Both the position numbers and the translations under genes were made by a program. 64,000 nucleotides of DNA from Bacteroides sp. (GTDB lineage Bacteria; Bacteroidota; Bacteroidia; Bacteroidales; Muribaculaceae), in NCBI GenBank assembly GCA_014801225.1, contig JAAVEO010000015.1:1-64000 (forward strand), read 5' to 3'. The notes under the pieces are model-generated. The model searched no databases and had not been told where the DNA came from. It saw only the letters and a list, made by a program, of their open reading frames with translations. Shown here piece after piece: positions 16,662 to 25,357 of the stretch (the first letter of the stretch is position 1; each line of letters opens with the position of its first letter).

Positions 16662-18602
16662 ATGGAATCTAATCTTAAGCGTATCACGGCTCTCGGCCTC
16701 CTTGTAAGTATCGGCATCGTATTTGGAGATATCGGTACATCCCCGCTCTACGTGATGAAAGCCATTACGGGAGCTACATCCCATATCAGCCCCGATTATA
16801 TCATAGGGGCCGTATCATGTGTGATATGGACTCTCACACTTCTTACCACTGTGAAGTATGTGTTTATTGCCCTGAAGGCCGACAATAAGGGAGAAGGCGG
16901 CATTCTTGCTCTCTTCGCTCTGCTTCGTCGGCTTCCTAAAAAGTGGTTATATATTATAGGGTGCGTGGGTGCCTCCGCTTTGATAGCTGATGGTGTCATA
17001 ACCCCTGCTATTACCGTCACATCCGCAGTAGAGGGTCTGCATGGATTCTCCTCTGAGATTCCCGTCACGCCGATAGTGATAGTGATTATCTGCGGTATAT
17101 TCCTGATGCAGCGGGCCGGAACTGGTAAGATAGGTAAGTTTTTCGGTCCCTTCATGCTCTTATGGTTCTTGTTTCTGGGTGTAACGGGGTCGCTTGTGAT
17201 AGGGGAGTATCCGGCTATTTTCAAAGCCTTCAATCCTTGGTATGCGATAAAACTTCTCTGCAATTTCCCGCAATGGTGGCTGATACTCGGAGCAGTATTT
17301 CTTTGCACTACCGGTGCGGAGGCTCTCTATTCCGATCTCGGGCATTGCGGACGCCTCAATATATCCGTAAGCTGGCTTTTCGTGAAGATGATGCTGATCC
17401 TTAATTATCTTGGTCAAGGAGCTTGGATTCTTGCTCATCCTTCTCAGGTAGTTCCGGGGATCAACCCTTTCTATGCGATTATGCCTCACGGCTGGCTTAT
17501 TCCGGCTATTATTCTCTCCACATGTGCCGCTATCATTGCTTCGCAAGCTCTCCTAAGCGGTTCGTTCACAATTTTCAGTGAGGCCATGAGCCTTGATTTC
17601 TGGCCACGCCTTAAAGTGAAATATCCTTCTCTCGAGAAGGGGCAGCTTTATATTCCGGTAGTCAATTGGGCTCTCTTTTTCGGATGCCTGCTGACTGTCT
17701 GTCTTTTCCGCACTTCTTCCAATATGGAGGCGGCCTATGGTCTGGCCATAACGGTCACGATGCTTATGACCACGCTCTTACTCACTTTCTATCTGCGTAT
17801 GCGAAATACCCCGGTATGGATCTGCGCAATATTCCTGCTTTTTTTCGGTATTGTAGAGGGAGGATTCTTTGTAGCCAACTGTTTCAAGTTTTTACACGGC
17901 GGTTGGTTTACGATTCTTATCGCCGGTCTTGTGGCTTTCGTCATGATAAATTGGCGCAATGCCGTGCAGATGCGTGATTCATTCCTTGAATACAAGAAGA
18001 TAGGGGAGTACACTGGAATTATCTCCGATATCCGGGAGGATAAGGAGATTCCGCGCACTGCGGCCAACGTAGTGTATCTTTCATCCTGTGAAGATCCCGA
18101 TAAGGTGGAAAGCAAACTTATATATTCTATTATCAATAAGCAGCCGAAACGCGCCGACCATTATTTTATCATCCGCATCGTCACTACCGATCACCCCCAT
18201 ACTTTGGAATATGATGTGCGCACCGTTATCCCCGGAGTAATGTTCGACATCACTCTACGCCTCGGCTTCAGAGTAGATCCCAAAGTGTCGGTGTATCTGC
18301 GTCAGGTGGTGGAGGATCTTGTGGAGCAGGGGCATCTTGACCTCCGTTCCCCTTACGATAGTCTCGGGAAAAGAGATATTGCCGGCGATTTTCGCTTCAT
18401 CATTATCCATAGAGTGTTCTCCTCATCAAGTTTCTGTAGTGCTAAGGCACGCCGCCTTATGGGAATCTATGGTTGGTTACGTCGACTCGGTATTGCCGAT
18501 GAGAATTACTTCGGACTCGATACTTCCAATCTGACCGTAGAGACTGTCCCTCTTCTCATCAATCCCTACGGCAACACCCGAATTCGAGGCTCAATTTCGT
18601 AA
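16662..18602 (+). CDS. kup: Low-affinity potassium uptake protein Kup
   Basis: Kup is an inner-membrane K+/H+ symporter. The 646-residue protein starts with the family signature GIVFGDIGTSPLYVMKA (residues about 19-35) and has about twelve membrane segments up to residue ~430. Examples are KWLYIIGCVGASALIADGVITPAITV and WWLILGAVFLCTTGAEALYSDLGH, the latter holding conserved acidic residues. A ~210-residue cytosolic C-terminal domain follows. Length and order match the family. It is divergent from rsmG with an AT-rich gap of 115 bases. No dedicated c-di-AMP riboswitch is visible there. Confidence 0.96.
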   Translation: MESNLKRITALGLLVSIGIVFGDIGTSPLYVMKAITGATSHISPDYIIGAVSCVIWTLTLLTTVKYVFIALKADNKGEGGILALFALLRRLPKKWLYIIGCVGASALIADGVITPAITVTSAVEGLHGFSSEIPVTPIVIVIICGIFLMQRAGTGKIGKFFGPFMLLWFLFLGVTGSLVIGEYPAIFKAFNPWYAIKLLCNFPQWWLILGAVFLCTTGAEALYSDLGHCGRLNISVSWLFVKMMLILNYLGQGAWILAHPSQVVPGINPFYAIMPHGWLIPAIILSTCAAIIASQALLSGSFTIFSEAMSLDFWPRLKVKYPSLEKGQLYIPVVNWALFFGCLLTVCLFRTSSNMEAAYGLAITVTMLMTTLLLTFYLRMRNTPVWICAIFLLFFGIVEGGFFVANCFKFLHGGWFTILIAGLVAFVMINWRNAVQMRDSFLEYKKIGEYTGIISDIREDKEIPRTAANVVYLSSCEDPDKVESKLIYSIINKQPKRADHYFIIRIVTTDHPHTLEYDVRTVIPGVMFDITLRLGFRVDPKVSVYLRQVVEDLVEQGHLDLRSPYDSLGKRDIAGDFRFIIIHRVFSSSSFCSAKARRLMGIYGWLRRLGIADENYFGLDTSNLTVETVPLLINPYGNTRIRGSIS

Positions 18603-18680
18603 TCCTTGGATGATCCCTAAGGTATTTTGCGTAAGTTTCTACAAAAATACTTCTGTTATGGGATAAAATTACTTCTTTCG

Positions 18681-18712
18681 GTTGCAGGATTCCCCGAAAA
18701 GTATTAATTTCG
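18681..18712 (+). promoter_or_regulatory. Promoter of the DUF3127 gene
   Basis: GTTG at 18681-18684, a 20-base spacer and TAATTTCG at 18705-18712 resemble the Bacteroidetes consensus with one mismatch in each box. The ~80-base leader contains a CAGGG-loop-CCCTG hairpin (18727-18741). Confidence 0.5.
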
Positions 18713-18800
18713 CGATTATGTTTGCTCAGGGCTTTTCCCTGCTGGCAGAAAACAAAATTATGAAATAACAAAAAAGAAAACTATATCAAGAGACTATACG

Positions 18801-19325
18801 ATGGAACTTGAAGGAAAAATCATAATGTACCTGGGCACTCAGGAAGGCATTAGCAAAGCCGGTAATAACTGGAAAAAAGGGGAATGGGTACTTGAGACTC
18901 CCGGTACGTTTCCCAAAAAAGTGAAATTCACCGTATTTGGAGAGAATCGTCTCAACGAGCTCGGCCCAAAATTGGAATTGAATAAGGATGTTGTGCTTTC
19001 AGTTGACCTTGAAAGTCGCGAATTTAATGGTCGTTGGTACACTGATGTCAATGCTTATCAGGTGCGCGAAGGTGCTCCCGGTTTCGGTCAGCCCGGCCAG
19101 TATGATGGTGGGTTTGGCGGTCAGCAGCCTTATGGTGGTCAGCAACCTTATGGTGGTGCTCCTCAGGCTGGCGCTCCTTTCGGAGGTCCCGCCCCACAGG
19201 CTGCTCCGGGATATGGAGCCCCCGACGGTTATCCCGCACCTCCCGTAGCTCCGCAAGATCCATTCAGTCCCGGCGCCGCCCCCGGTGTGCCCGCCGCTGA
19301 TAACTCTGATGATCTCCCCTTCTGA
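18801..19325 (+). CDS. DUF3127 protein with an SSB-like acidic C-terminal tail
   Basis: The first ~90 residues match the DUF3127 family, a Bacteroidetes OB-fold-like domain of unknown role (ELEGKIIMYLG, KKVKFTVFGENRLNEL, LSVDLESREFNGRWYTDV). Residues ~93-165 are a Gly/Pro/Gln-rich low-complexity linker with repeated QQPYGG units. The protein ends DNSDDLPF (174 residues). Small OB fold, flexible linker and acidic D-D-x-P-F tip copy the architecture of single-stranded DNA-binding protein, whose tip recruits replication and repair proteins. A nucleic-acid-binding role is inferred. A terminator follows, so the gene is monocistronic. Confidence 0.8.
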   Translation: MELEGKIIMYLGTQEGISKAGNNWKKGEWVLETPGTFPKKVKFTVFGENRLNELGPKLELNKDVVLSVDLESREFNGRWYTDVNAYQVREGAPGFGQPGQYDGGFGGQQPYGGQQPYGGAPQAGAPFGGPAPQAAPGYGAPDGYPAPPVAPQDPFSPGAAPGVPAADNSDDLPF

Positions 19326-19373
19326 TAAAATTGAATTATCTCAAAAAAATCTATAAAGATTCCTCTTCTAAGA

Positions 19374-19425
19374 AAAAGAAGCAGTCTCGGGTCCGAAACT
19401 GCTTCTTTTCTTTTTATTTTTCTAA
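19374..19425 (+). terminator. Terminator of the DUF3127 gene
   Basis: Bases 19374-19390 pair with 19393-19409 (17 bp, one G-T pair, very short loop). The T-rich tract CTTTTTATTTTTCT follows. Confidence 0.85.
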
Positions 19426-19430
19426 TCCTA

Positions 19431-19478
19431 TCTCTATCCTCTCTTCTCTCTATCCTCTCTTCTCTCTATCCTCTCTTC
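19431..19478. repeat. Three exact tandem copies of a 16-bp unit
   Basis: TCTCTATCCTCTCTTC occurs three times in a row without mismatch. The last copy runs into the 3' end of the minus-strand membrane-protein gene and encodes its final residues and stop. Copy-number change would therefore mainly alter the intergenic spacer. Confidence 0.9.
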
Positions 19479-19813
19479 TTAAAATAGCTTTCAAACCTAT
19501 CTTTTCTCCAGGCTGCTCTGAATAAAATAGCGAGAAGCACAAACAATATCACGCAAAGCATTGCTACCATGCTTGATTCTCCCGAAGTTGCCGATGTCAA
19601 CCCTTTCCAAAGCACAACAATGGCCGCGCAGGCAATAAGCAGAAGATGCAGATTGCGTTTCGAAAAGGCGGGAGGAGTAAGTCTGCGGGTTGTGGAATCC
19701 ATCCGTTGTCGCCTCCGAAGTTTTCTCCAGCTTGCATCGCGTTCACGTTGCAGACGTCTTTCCTCACGTCGTGTATTCCAAGATTCGAAGGGGTTGTAAT
19801 TCCGTGTTTTCAT
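19466..19813 (-). CDS. Small basic membrane protein of unknown function
   Basis: I recognise no family. The 115-residue product has a very basic N-terminal ~50 residues (repeated RREERRLQRERD and KLRRRQR) that should be cytosolic. Two membrane segments follow, about residues 54-70 (LHLLLIACAAIVVLWKG) and 81-98 (MVAMLCVILFVLLAILF), then a short basic tail FKKRG. The basic helix could bind nucleic acid or acidic lipid. The gene is convergent with the DUF3127 gene. It is supported by codon use and by the hydrophobic pattern only. Confidence 0.55.
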   Translation of the reverse strand: MKTRNYNPFESWNTRREERRLQRERDASWRKLRRRQRMDSTTRRLTPPAFSKRNLHLLLIACAAIVVLWKGLTSATSGESSMVAMLCVILFVLLAILFRAAWRKDRFESYFKKRG

Positions 19814-19942
19814 AGTCAGTATAATTTATTAGTGTTTTTTTAGAAAATGGCCTGTATCGCGTTAAACAAGGCTATTTTAGTGTGTTTTTGTAGTATATTA
19901 ACGCATTTATAACCTTTATGGATTGATAAAGTACTGATTTTT

Positions 19943-19983
19943 ACCTAATTGTTAGGTTGTATCCCTATTTTTTTCTAATTTTG
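19943..19983 (+). promoter_or_regulatory. Promoter and candidate operator of the glycogen operon
   Basis: TAATTTTG (19976-19983) is a consensus -7 box. TTAG (19952-19955), 20 bases upstream, would be the -33 box. The inverted repeat ACCTAA-TTG-TTAGGT (19943-19957) covers that -33 position, a typical site for a repressor. The ~140-base leader contains AATGCC...GGCATT (20041-20076) enclosing CCTC-CT-GAGG, a likely stem-loop. Nothing else is visible in the 19814-20127 gap. Confidence 0.5.
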
Positions 19984-20127
19984 CATCGTAAAAGGTAAAA
20001 AAGATATAATCATTTTCATTAGTTGTGCGTTGATTTAATAAATGCCCTCCTGAGGCTTACAGGTAAAGTGGCATTCAAAGTCAGCATTCCGCAATGACTT
20101 ATTGACGCAACCCTCAAATAGATTACT

Positions 20128-21903
20128 ATGCAAGATAATTTGCAATTAAATACAGACGGCGTTACCCTTCTCTTTGAGAACAGTTGGGAAGTCTGCAATA
20201 AAGTTGGTGGAATTTATACAGTGCTTTCTACAAAAGCTCGTGTGCTCCATGAACGTTTCGGCGATCGTCTCATATTCATCGGTCCCGACTGCCGGGGTGC
20301 GGAGAATCCCGCTCCTGACTTCATTGAAAGAAAGACTTTGCTCAAAAGCGCCGCTTCCAAGCTTTCCCTTCCTGACGGTCTCTCCATACGTGTCGGCCGT
20401 TGGAATATTCCCGGAAGTCCTATTGCCGTCCTTGTGAAGTACGATGGCATTTTTTCCTCTCTCAATGATATTTTCTCCGTGATGTGGGAGAATTATAAGG
20501 TTGACTCTCTGCATGCCAACGGCGATTATGAGGAGTCGTGTGCCTTTGCCGTGGCTTCAGCGATGGTGATGAAAGCTCTTGCTGAATACCTTGGCGCAAA
20601 CCCTGCCGGAGTAATAGGCCACTTCAATGAATGGACTACCGGTATGGGCCTTCTTTGGCTCAAACTCAATATGCCTGAGGCCGCTACGGTCTTCACGGCT
20701 CATGCCACTTGTATCGGCCGTAGTATCTGTGGCAACGGCAAACCTCTCTACGAATATTTCCGTAATTATAATGGCGACCAGATGGCTGCAGAGCTTAATA
20801 TGGAGAGTAAACATTCTCTTGAAAAAGCCGCCGCTCACCAAGCCGACTGCTTCACTGCTGTCAGCACTCTCACAGCTGATGAGTGTGAGCAACTTCTGGA
20901 GATTCGTCCTAAAGTAGTTACTCCAAACGGATTCGAACCGGATTTCGTCCCGGGCGACAAAAAGTATGCTTCTCTGCGTTCCAAAGGTCGTAAGCATCTC
21001 TTTGAAGTAGCTAAAGCCCTTAAAGGCAAGGATTTTGACGATAGTGTGACAGTCGTGGCTACTTCCGGACGAAATGAGTATCGCAACAAGGGTATCGATC
21101 TTTTCCTCGATTCTCTCGTCAAGGCTAATGAAGCGGACTCCGATCGGCGTGTGCTTGCATTGGTGCTCGTTCCGGCATGGACTGATCGTCCTTCCTATGA
21201 ACTCCGTGCTATTCTTGCCGGAGAGGGTGGAGATACTCCCTCTGTGGATTTCCTCACTCATCGTCTGCATAATGAGGATTATGATCCTACGGCATGTCGT
21301 ATACGCACTCTTGAAGCAGAGGGTCGTATCGGTGGGAATGTGGACGTTATCTTCGTGCCTTGCTATCTTGATGGCAACGATGGTATTCTCAACATTTCGT
21401 ATTATGATTTCCTTCCCGCTCTCGATCTTACCGTATTCCCCTCCTACTACGAGCCATGGGGATACACTCCTCTTGAGAGCATAGCTTTCGGTGTGCCTAC
21501 TGTCACTACCGACAAGTCAGGCTTCGGCCAGTGGATTCAGGCTGATTTCACGTGTGGATTCATTTCCTGTGGTGTAGACGTGGTGCCTCGCACCGACTCC
21601 AATTATGATTTGGCAGCTTCCGCAATAGGTGAGGATATCCTGAAAATTGCCGTAGCCGGAGGAGAGGAACGTCGCGCAGCTGCCAAAGCTGCCTCAGCAA
21701 CTGCCGGCTATGCCGATTGGCAACTCTTTATCCCGTGTTACTATAAGGCTTTCGCCGATGCTTTCGCTTCACGAGATGAGCGTTGTCCGCAAACAGTGTC
21801 TGCATCTAAGACTTGTAAAGGCGCCAAATCCGTTGCAAAGACTGCATCCAAGAAATCTACTTCCGGTCGTAAGTCTGCGGCAAAGAAGACTACCGGAAAG
21901 TAA
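20128..21903 (+). CDS. Glycogen synthase, GT3-like, with a basic C-terminal tail
   Basis: This 591-residue enzyme resembles the eukaryote-type (GT3) glycogen/starch synthases found in Bacteroidetes, which extend alpha-1,4-glucan from a nucleotide sugar. Supporting motifs are LLFENSWEVCNKVGGIYTVL at the N-terminus, GHFNEWTTGMGLLWLK, FTAHATCIGRSIC, TPNGFEPDF, and near the end FPSYYEPWGYTPLESIAFG for the donor site. The last ~35 residues (KSVAKTASKKSTSGRKSAAKK) are a Lys/Ala/Ser/Thr-rich tail similar to histone H1 tails and unusual for a synthase. alpha-Glucan phosphorylase follows after 45 bases, so synthesis and breakdown are paired in one operon. Confidence 0.9.
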   Translation: MQDNLQLNTDGVTLLFENSWEVCNKVGGIYTVLSTKARVLHERFGDRLIFIGPDCRGAENPAPDFIERKTLLKSAASKLSLPDGLSIRVGRWNIPGSPIAVLVKYDGIFSSLNDIFSVMWENYKVDSLHANGDYEESCAFAVASAMVMKALAEYLGANPAGVIGHFNEWTTGMGLLWLKLNMPEAATVFTAHATCIGRSICGNGKPLYEYFRNYNGDQMAAELNMESKHSLEKAAAHQADCFTAVSTLTADECEQLLEIRPKVVTPNGFEPDFVPGDKKYASLRSKGRKHLFEVAKALKGKDFDDSVTVVATSGRNEYRNKGIDLFLDSLVKANEADSDRRVLALVLVPAWTDRPSYELRAILAGEGGDTPSVDFLTHRLHNEDYDPTACRIRTLEAEGRIGGNVDVIFVPCYLDGNDGILNISYYDFLPALDLTVFPSYYEPWGYTPLESIAFGVPTVTTDKSGFGQWIQADFTCGFISCGVDVVPRTDSNYDLAASAIGEDILKIAVAGGEERRAAAKAASATAGYADWQLFIPCYYKAFADAFASRDERCPQTVSASKTCKGAKSVAKTASKKSTSGRKSAAKKTTGK

Positions 21904-21948
21904 AATAACTAAAAGATTAACAGAAAAAACATCATATTTTTAAGACGT

Positions 21949-24513
21949 ATGAAACTCCAAGTAAGCAACACAAATAACCCCAGCTGGAGAAATATCACTG
22001 TCAGCTCCTCTCTCCCTGAGAAGCTCAAACCCCTCGAGGAAATTTCCAAAAACCTCTGGTGGGTATGGAATAGCGAGGCTACACGCCTTTTCAAAGACCT
22101 TGATCTTGAGCTCTGGCGCAAGGTTGGATCCAATCCTGTTATGCTCCTTCAGCAGCTCTCCTCCGAAAGATGCGAGGAGATTATCGCTGATGAGGAACTC
22201 ATGGGACGTGTGGATGGTGTCTACGCTTCTTTCAAGGAATACATGAGTGTGCCCATGCGCACGGATATCCCCTCAGTGGCCTATTTCTGTATGGAGTATG
22301 GTCTCTGCAGCTGTCTCAAGATCTATTCCGGTGGCCTTGGCGTGCTCGCCGGCGACTATATCAAGCAGGCAAGTGATTCACGTGTCAACATGACCGCTGT
22401 CGGCTTCCTCTATCGCTATGGTTATTTCCAGCAGAGCCTTTCCATGGATGGCCAGCAGATTGCCAACTATGAGGCTCAGAATTTCGAACAACTCCCCATC
22501 GAGCCGGTTCTCGGTGAGGATGGTCTCCCGATGATTCTTGAGGTACCGTTCCCCGGACGTATCGTCTATAGCCACATATGGCGTGTAAATGTCGGTCGTA
22601 TGCACCTCTATCTGCTCGACACCGACTTCGACATGAACTCCGAATACGATCGTCAGATCACTCAGAGCCTTTATGGTGGCGACTGGGAGAACCGTCTCAA
22701 GCAGGAGTATCTACTCGGCATTGGCGGTATCTATATGCTCAATAAACTTGGCATCCACACCGATATCTATCATGCTAATGAGGGTCACGCCGCTCTTCTC
22801 AACCTCCAGCGTCTCGTTGACTTCGTTCAGAAGGATCATCTCCCCTTCAATGTCGCTCTTGAGGTAGTTCGCGCTTCCTCCCTCTATACCGTTCATACTC
22901 CCGTCCCTGCCGGCCATGACTACTTTGAGGAGTCGCTCTTCGGTAAATATCTAGGCGAGTATCCCGCTAAACTCGGTATCTCATGGTCCGACCTCATTAA
23001 CATGGGTCGTGAAAATCCAGACACTAACGAGAAGTTCTCTATGAGCGTATTCGCGCTCAACACTTGCCAGGAGGCCAATGGTGTAAGCTGGCTCCACGGT
23101 GAGGTCAGCAAGAAGATGTTCTCCGGAGTATGGAAGGGTTATTCTCCCGAGGAGAGCCATGTAGGTTATGTCACCAATGGTGTCCACATGCCCACATGGG
23201 CCGCTTCCGAATGGAAAGATTTCTATGGAGAGAAACTCGGTCCTAAAGTTTTCGAGGATCAGAGTAATCCTGAGGCTTGGAAGGGTATCTTCGATGTAGC
23301 TGATGAAGAAATCTGGAACATGCGAATGACTCTTAAGAATAAATTCATCGACTTCGTCAGAAAAGACTTCAAGGAAAAATGGCTTAAGAATCAAGGTGAT
23401 CCCACAGCGGTAATGAAAATCGTTGACAAGATCAATCCCAACGCTCTCATCATCGGCTTCGCTCGTCGTTTCGCCACATATAAGCGTGCTCACCTTCTCT
23501 TCACCGACCTCGACCGTCTTGCCAAGATCGTGAATAACGAGAAGTATCCCGTACAGTTCATTTTCTCCGGTAAGGCTCACCCCGCTGATGGTGGTGGTCA
23601 GGGACTCATCAAGCATATCGTTGAGATTTCCCGTATGCCGCAGTTCCAGGGTAAGATTATTTTCCTTGAGGATTACAACATGACTGTGGCCAAACGTCTT
23701 GTATCCGGTGTGGATATCTGGTTGAATACTCCTACCCGTCCTTTGGAGGCTTCCGGTACATCCGGTGAAAAGGCCGAGATGAACGGTGTGCTCAATTTCT
23801 CCGTGCTTGACGGTTGGTGGTATGAAGGGTATCGTTTCGATGAAGAAGCCGGGTGGGCGCTTACTGACAAGCGTACATTCACCGATCAGGCTCTTCAGGA
23901 CAAACTTGATGCAGCTACCATCTATTCTATGCTTGAGAATGAGATTGTACCCTGCTACTTCGATAAGAACTTCAAGGGCTACTCTCCTCGGTGGATTGAG
24001 AAAATCAAGCGCTCTATCGGTCATATCGCGCCTCATTTCACAATGAAGCGCCAGCTCGACGACTATATCTCCCGCTTCTACGAGCCTGAGGCTAAGCGTT
24101 GCAAGACGCTCACCGCTCACGACTTCGCTAAGGCGCGTGAGATCGTAACCTGGAAAGAGGAAGTGGCTTCCAAGTGGGATCAGATTCAGGTTCTCTCTGT
24201 CAACTTCGAGGATGGAGCCAAAGGTGCTGCTCTCTTCACCGGCGAGACTATCGATATCACTTGCCGCATAGATACCAAGGGGCTCGGAGATTCTCTTGGT
24301 GTGGAACTTGTGATGTATCATGACATTGATGGCGAAAGCAAATTCGTAGGTAGCAAGGAATTCAAAGTAGTTGACAAAGCTGACGGTATCCTCACATATG
24401 AACTTAAGGATAAGCTCAAAGAGGCCGGTGCCTTCCGATTCGCTCTCCGTATGTTCCCCAAGAACGATGCTCTCCCTCATCGCGAGGATTTCGCCTACAC
24501 TCGCTGGTTCTAA
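21949..24513 (+). CDS. glgP: Alpha-glucan phosphorylase, GT35
   Basis: This 854-residue enzyme releases glucose-1-phosphate from alpha-1,4-glucan using PLP. It is the shorter bacterial/archaeal type with an N-terminal DUF3417-like region ([21 protein letters not shown]). Catalytic-domain landmarks are [45 protein letters not shown], and the PLP-site region [18 protein letters not shown] ~100-residue C-terminal beta domain follows. Transcription probably comes from the glycogen synthase promoter and stops at the strong hairpin after the gene. Confidence 0.95.
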   Translation: MKLQVSNTNNPSWRNITVSSSLPEKLKPLEEISKNLWWVWNSEATRLFKDLDLELWRKVGSNPVMLLQQLSSERCEEIIADEELMGRVDGVYASFKEYMSVPMRTDIPSVAYFCMEYGLCSCLKIYSGGLGVLAGDYIKQASDSRVNMTAVGFLYRYGYFQQSLSMDGQQIANYEAQNFEQLPIEPVLGEDGLPMILEVPFPGRIVYSHIWRVNVGRMHLYLLDTDFDMNSEYDRQITQSLYGGDWENRLKQEYLLGIGGIYMLNKLGIHTDIYHANEGHAALLNLQRLVDFVQKDHLPFNVALEVVRASSLYTVHTPVPAGHDYFEESLFGKYLGEYPAKLGISWSDLINMGRENPDTNEKFSMSVFALNTCQEANGVSWLHGEVSKKMFSGVWKGYSPEESHVGYVTNGVHMPTWAASEWKDFYGEKLGPKVFEDQSNPEAWKGIFDVADEEIWNMRMTLKNKFIDFVRKDFKEKWLKNQGDPTAVMKIVDKINPNALIIGFARRFATYKRAHLLFTDLDRLAKIVNNEKYPVQFIFSGKAHPADGGGQGLIKHIVEISRMPQFQGKIIFLEDYNMTVAKRLVSGVDIWLNTPTRPLEASGTSGEKAEMNGVLNFSVLDGWWYEGYRFDEEAGWALTDKRTFTDQALQDKLDAATIYSMLENEIVPCYFDKNFKGYSPRWIEKIKRSIGHIAPHFTMKRQLDDYISRFYEPEAKRCKTLTAHDFAKAREIVTWKEEVASKWDQIQVLSVNFEDGAKGAALFTGETIDITCRIDTKGLGDSLGVELVMYHDIDGESKFVGSKEFKVVDKADGILTYELKDKLKEAGAFRFALRMFPKNDALPHREDFAYTRWF

Positions 24514-24567
24514 TCCCGAGTGAAGGATTCTTCTCCTATCTTTCCAATAGGAAGATAGTATAGAAAT

Positions 24568-24608
24568 AAAAAAGTAGGTTGCCATATACAAAGGCAACCT
24601 ACTTTTTT
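24568..24608. terminator. Bidirectional terminator after glgP
   Basis: Bases 24568-24583 pair perfectly with 24593-24608 (16 bp, 9-base loop). A-run and T-run flanks allow termination of glgP and of the convergent nitroreductase gene. Confidence 0.9.
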
Positions 24609-24624
24609 TAATGAAATATTGGGG

Positions 24625-25302
24625 TCAGAATCTGTTATAGAAGATGTTCGCAGTGTTCCATTTATCCTTTGGAACAGGTTTCCCTTTAGGATATCCGAGG
24701 CATACCACACAAAGAGGATCCAAATGCTCCGGCATTGACAGTAGCGAGCGGATAGCTAAGGCTCGTTCGGCACTTGGCCAAACACCACACCATACACTGC
24801 CTACTCCCAATGCATTTGCCGCCAAGAGAATATTCTCGGTAGCCGCCGAACAATCAAGCACCCAATTCAATCTTCCCTCTCCTTCGATTGCCTTATTCAT
24901 ATCTCCGCATACTACTATCATACGCGAAGCCTCTCCTGCCATCTTGCCGAAGGGCATCTTCTCTGCAAACGCCTTCTTTAGCTCCTTGTCGCTCACTACA
25001 ACAAATGCCCAAGGCTGCTTATTCATGGCAGTCGGAGCAGCCATTCCGGCTTTAAGGATGGTGTTTATCACCGAATCGGAAATCTCCTCGGATGAATACT
25101 CACGTACGCTCGTACGACTCATGATACACTCCAGAGCCTTTTCATTCGTTTGTGAGTTTGAGTCGGTTGACACTGTGGCCGAAGAAATGGCTTCCTCTTT
25201 CTCATTCTCATCATTCCGGTCGTTTAGCGCGTAAGCCAATCGTATCGACACGCCCACAAGGGCGGCGGCGAGAAGGAGAATGATCCAATTTGTACTTTTC
25301 AT
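24625..25302 (-). CDS. Membrane-anchored nitroreductase-family protein
   Basis: Residues ~60-225 are an FMN-dependent nitroreductase domain. It shows SRTSVREYSSEEI for FMN phosphate binding, AAPTAMNKQPWAFVVV and the C-terminal LGYPKGKPVPK. Ahead of it is a hydrophobic segment (residues 5-26, WIILLLAAALVGVSIRLAYA) and a charged Asn/Glu/Ser linker, so the domain should sit outside the cytoplasm on a tether. That is unusual because NAD(P)H is absent there. The gene follows an FMN-binding polyferredoxin (55-base gap) and hemW on the same strand. I infer that the polyferredoxin could supply electrons. The substrate is unknown. Confidence 0.85.
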   Translation of the reverse strand: MKSTNWIILLLAAALVGVSIRLAYALNDRNDENEKEEAISSATVSTDSNSQTNEKALECIMSRTSVREYSSEEISDSVINTILKAGMAAPTAMNKQPWAFVVVSDKELKKAFAEKMPFGKMAGEASRMIVVCGDMNKAIEGEGRLNWVLDCSAATENILLAANALGVGSVWCGVWPSAERALAIRSLLSMPEHLDPLCVVCLGYPKGKPVPKDKWNTANIFYNRF

Positions 25303-25357
25303 TTGTTCTTATTTTTTAGATTCAGGGTGTTTAACCTTTATTTGTGGGGCTGGGGTC

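Noticed and set aside
22981-24597. 538-codon open frame on the minus strand
   Set aside because: It lies antisense to alpha-glucan phosphorylase and comes from codon bias in that gene.
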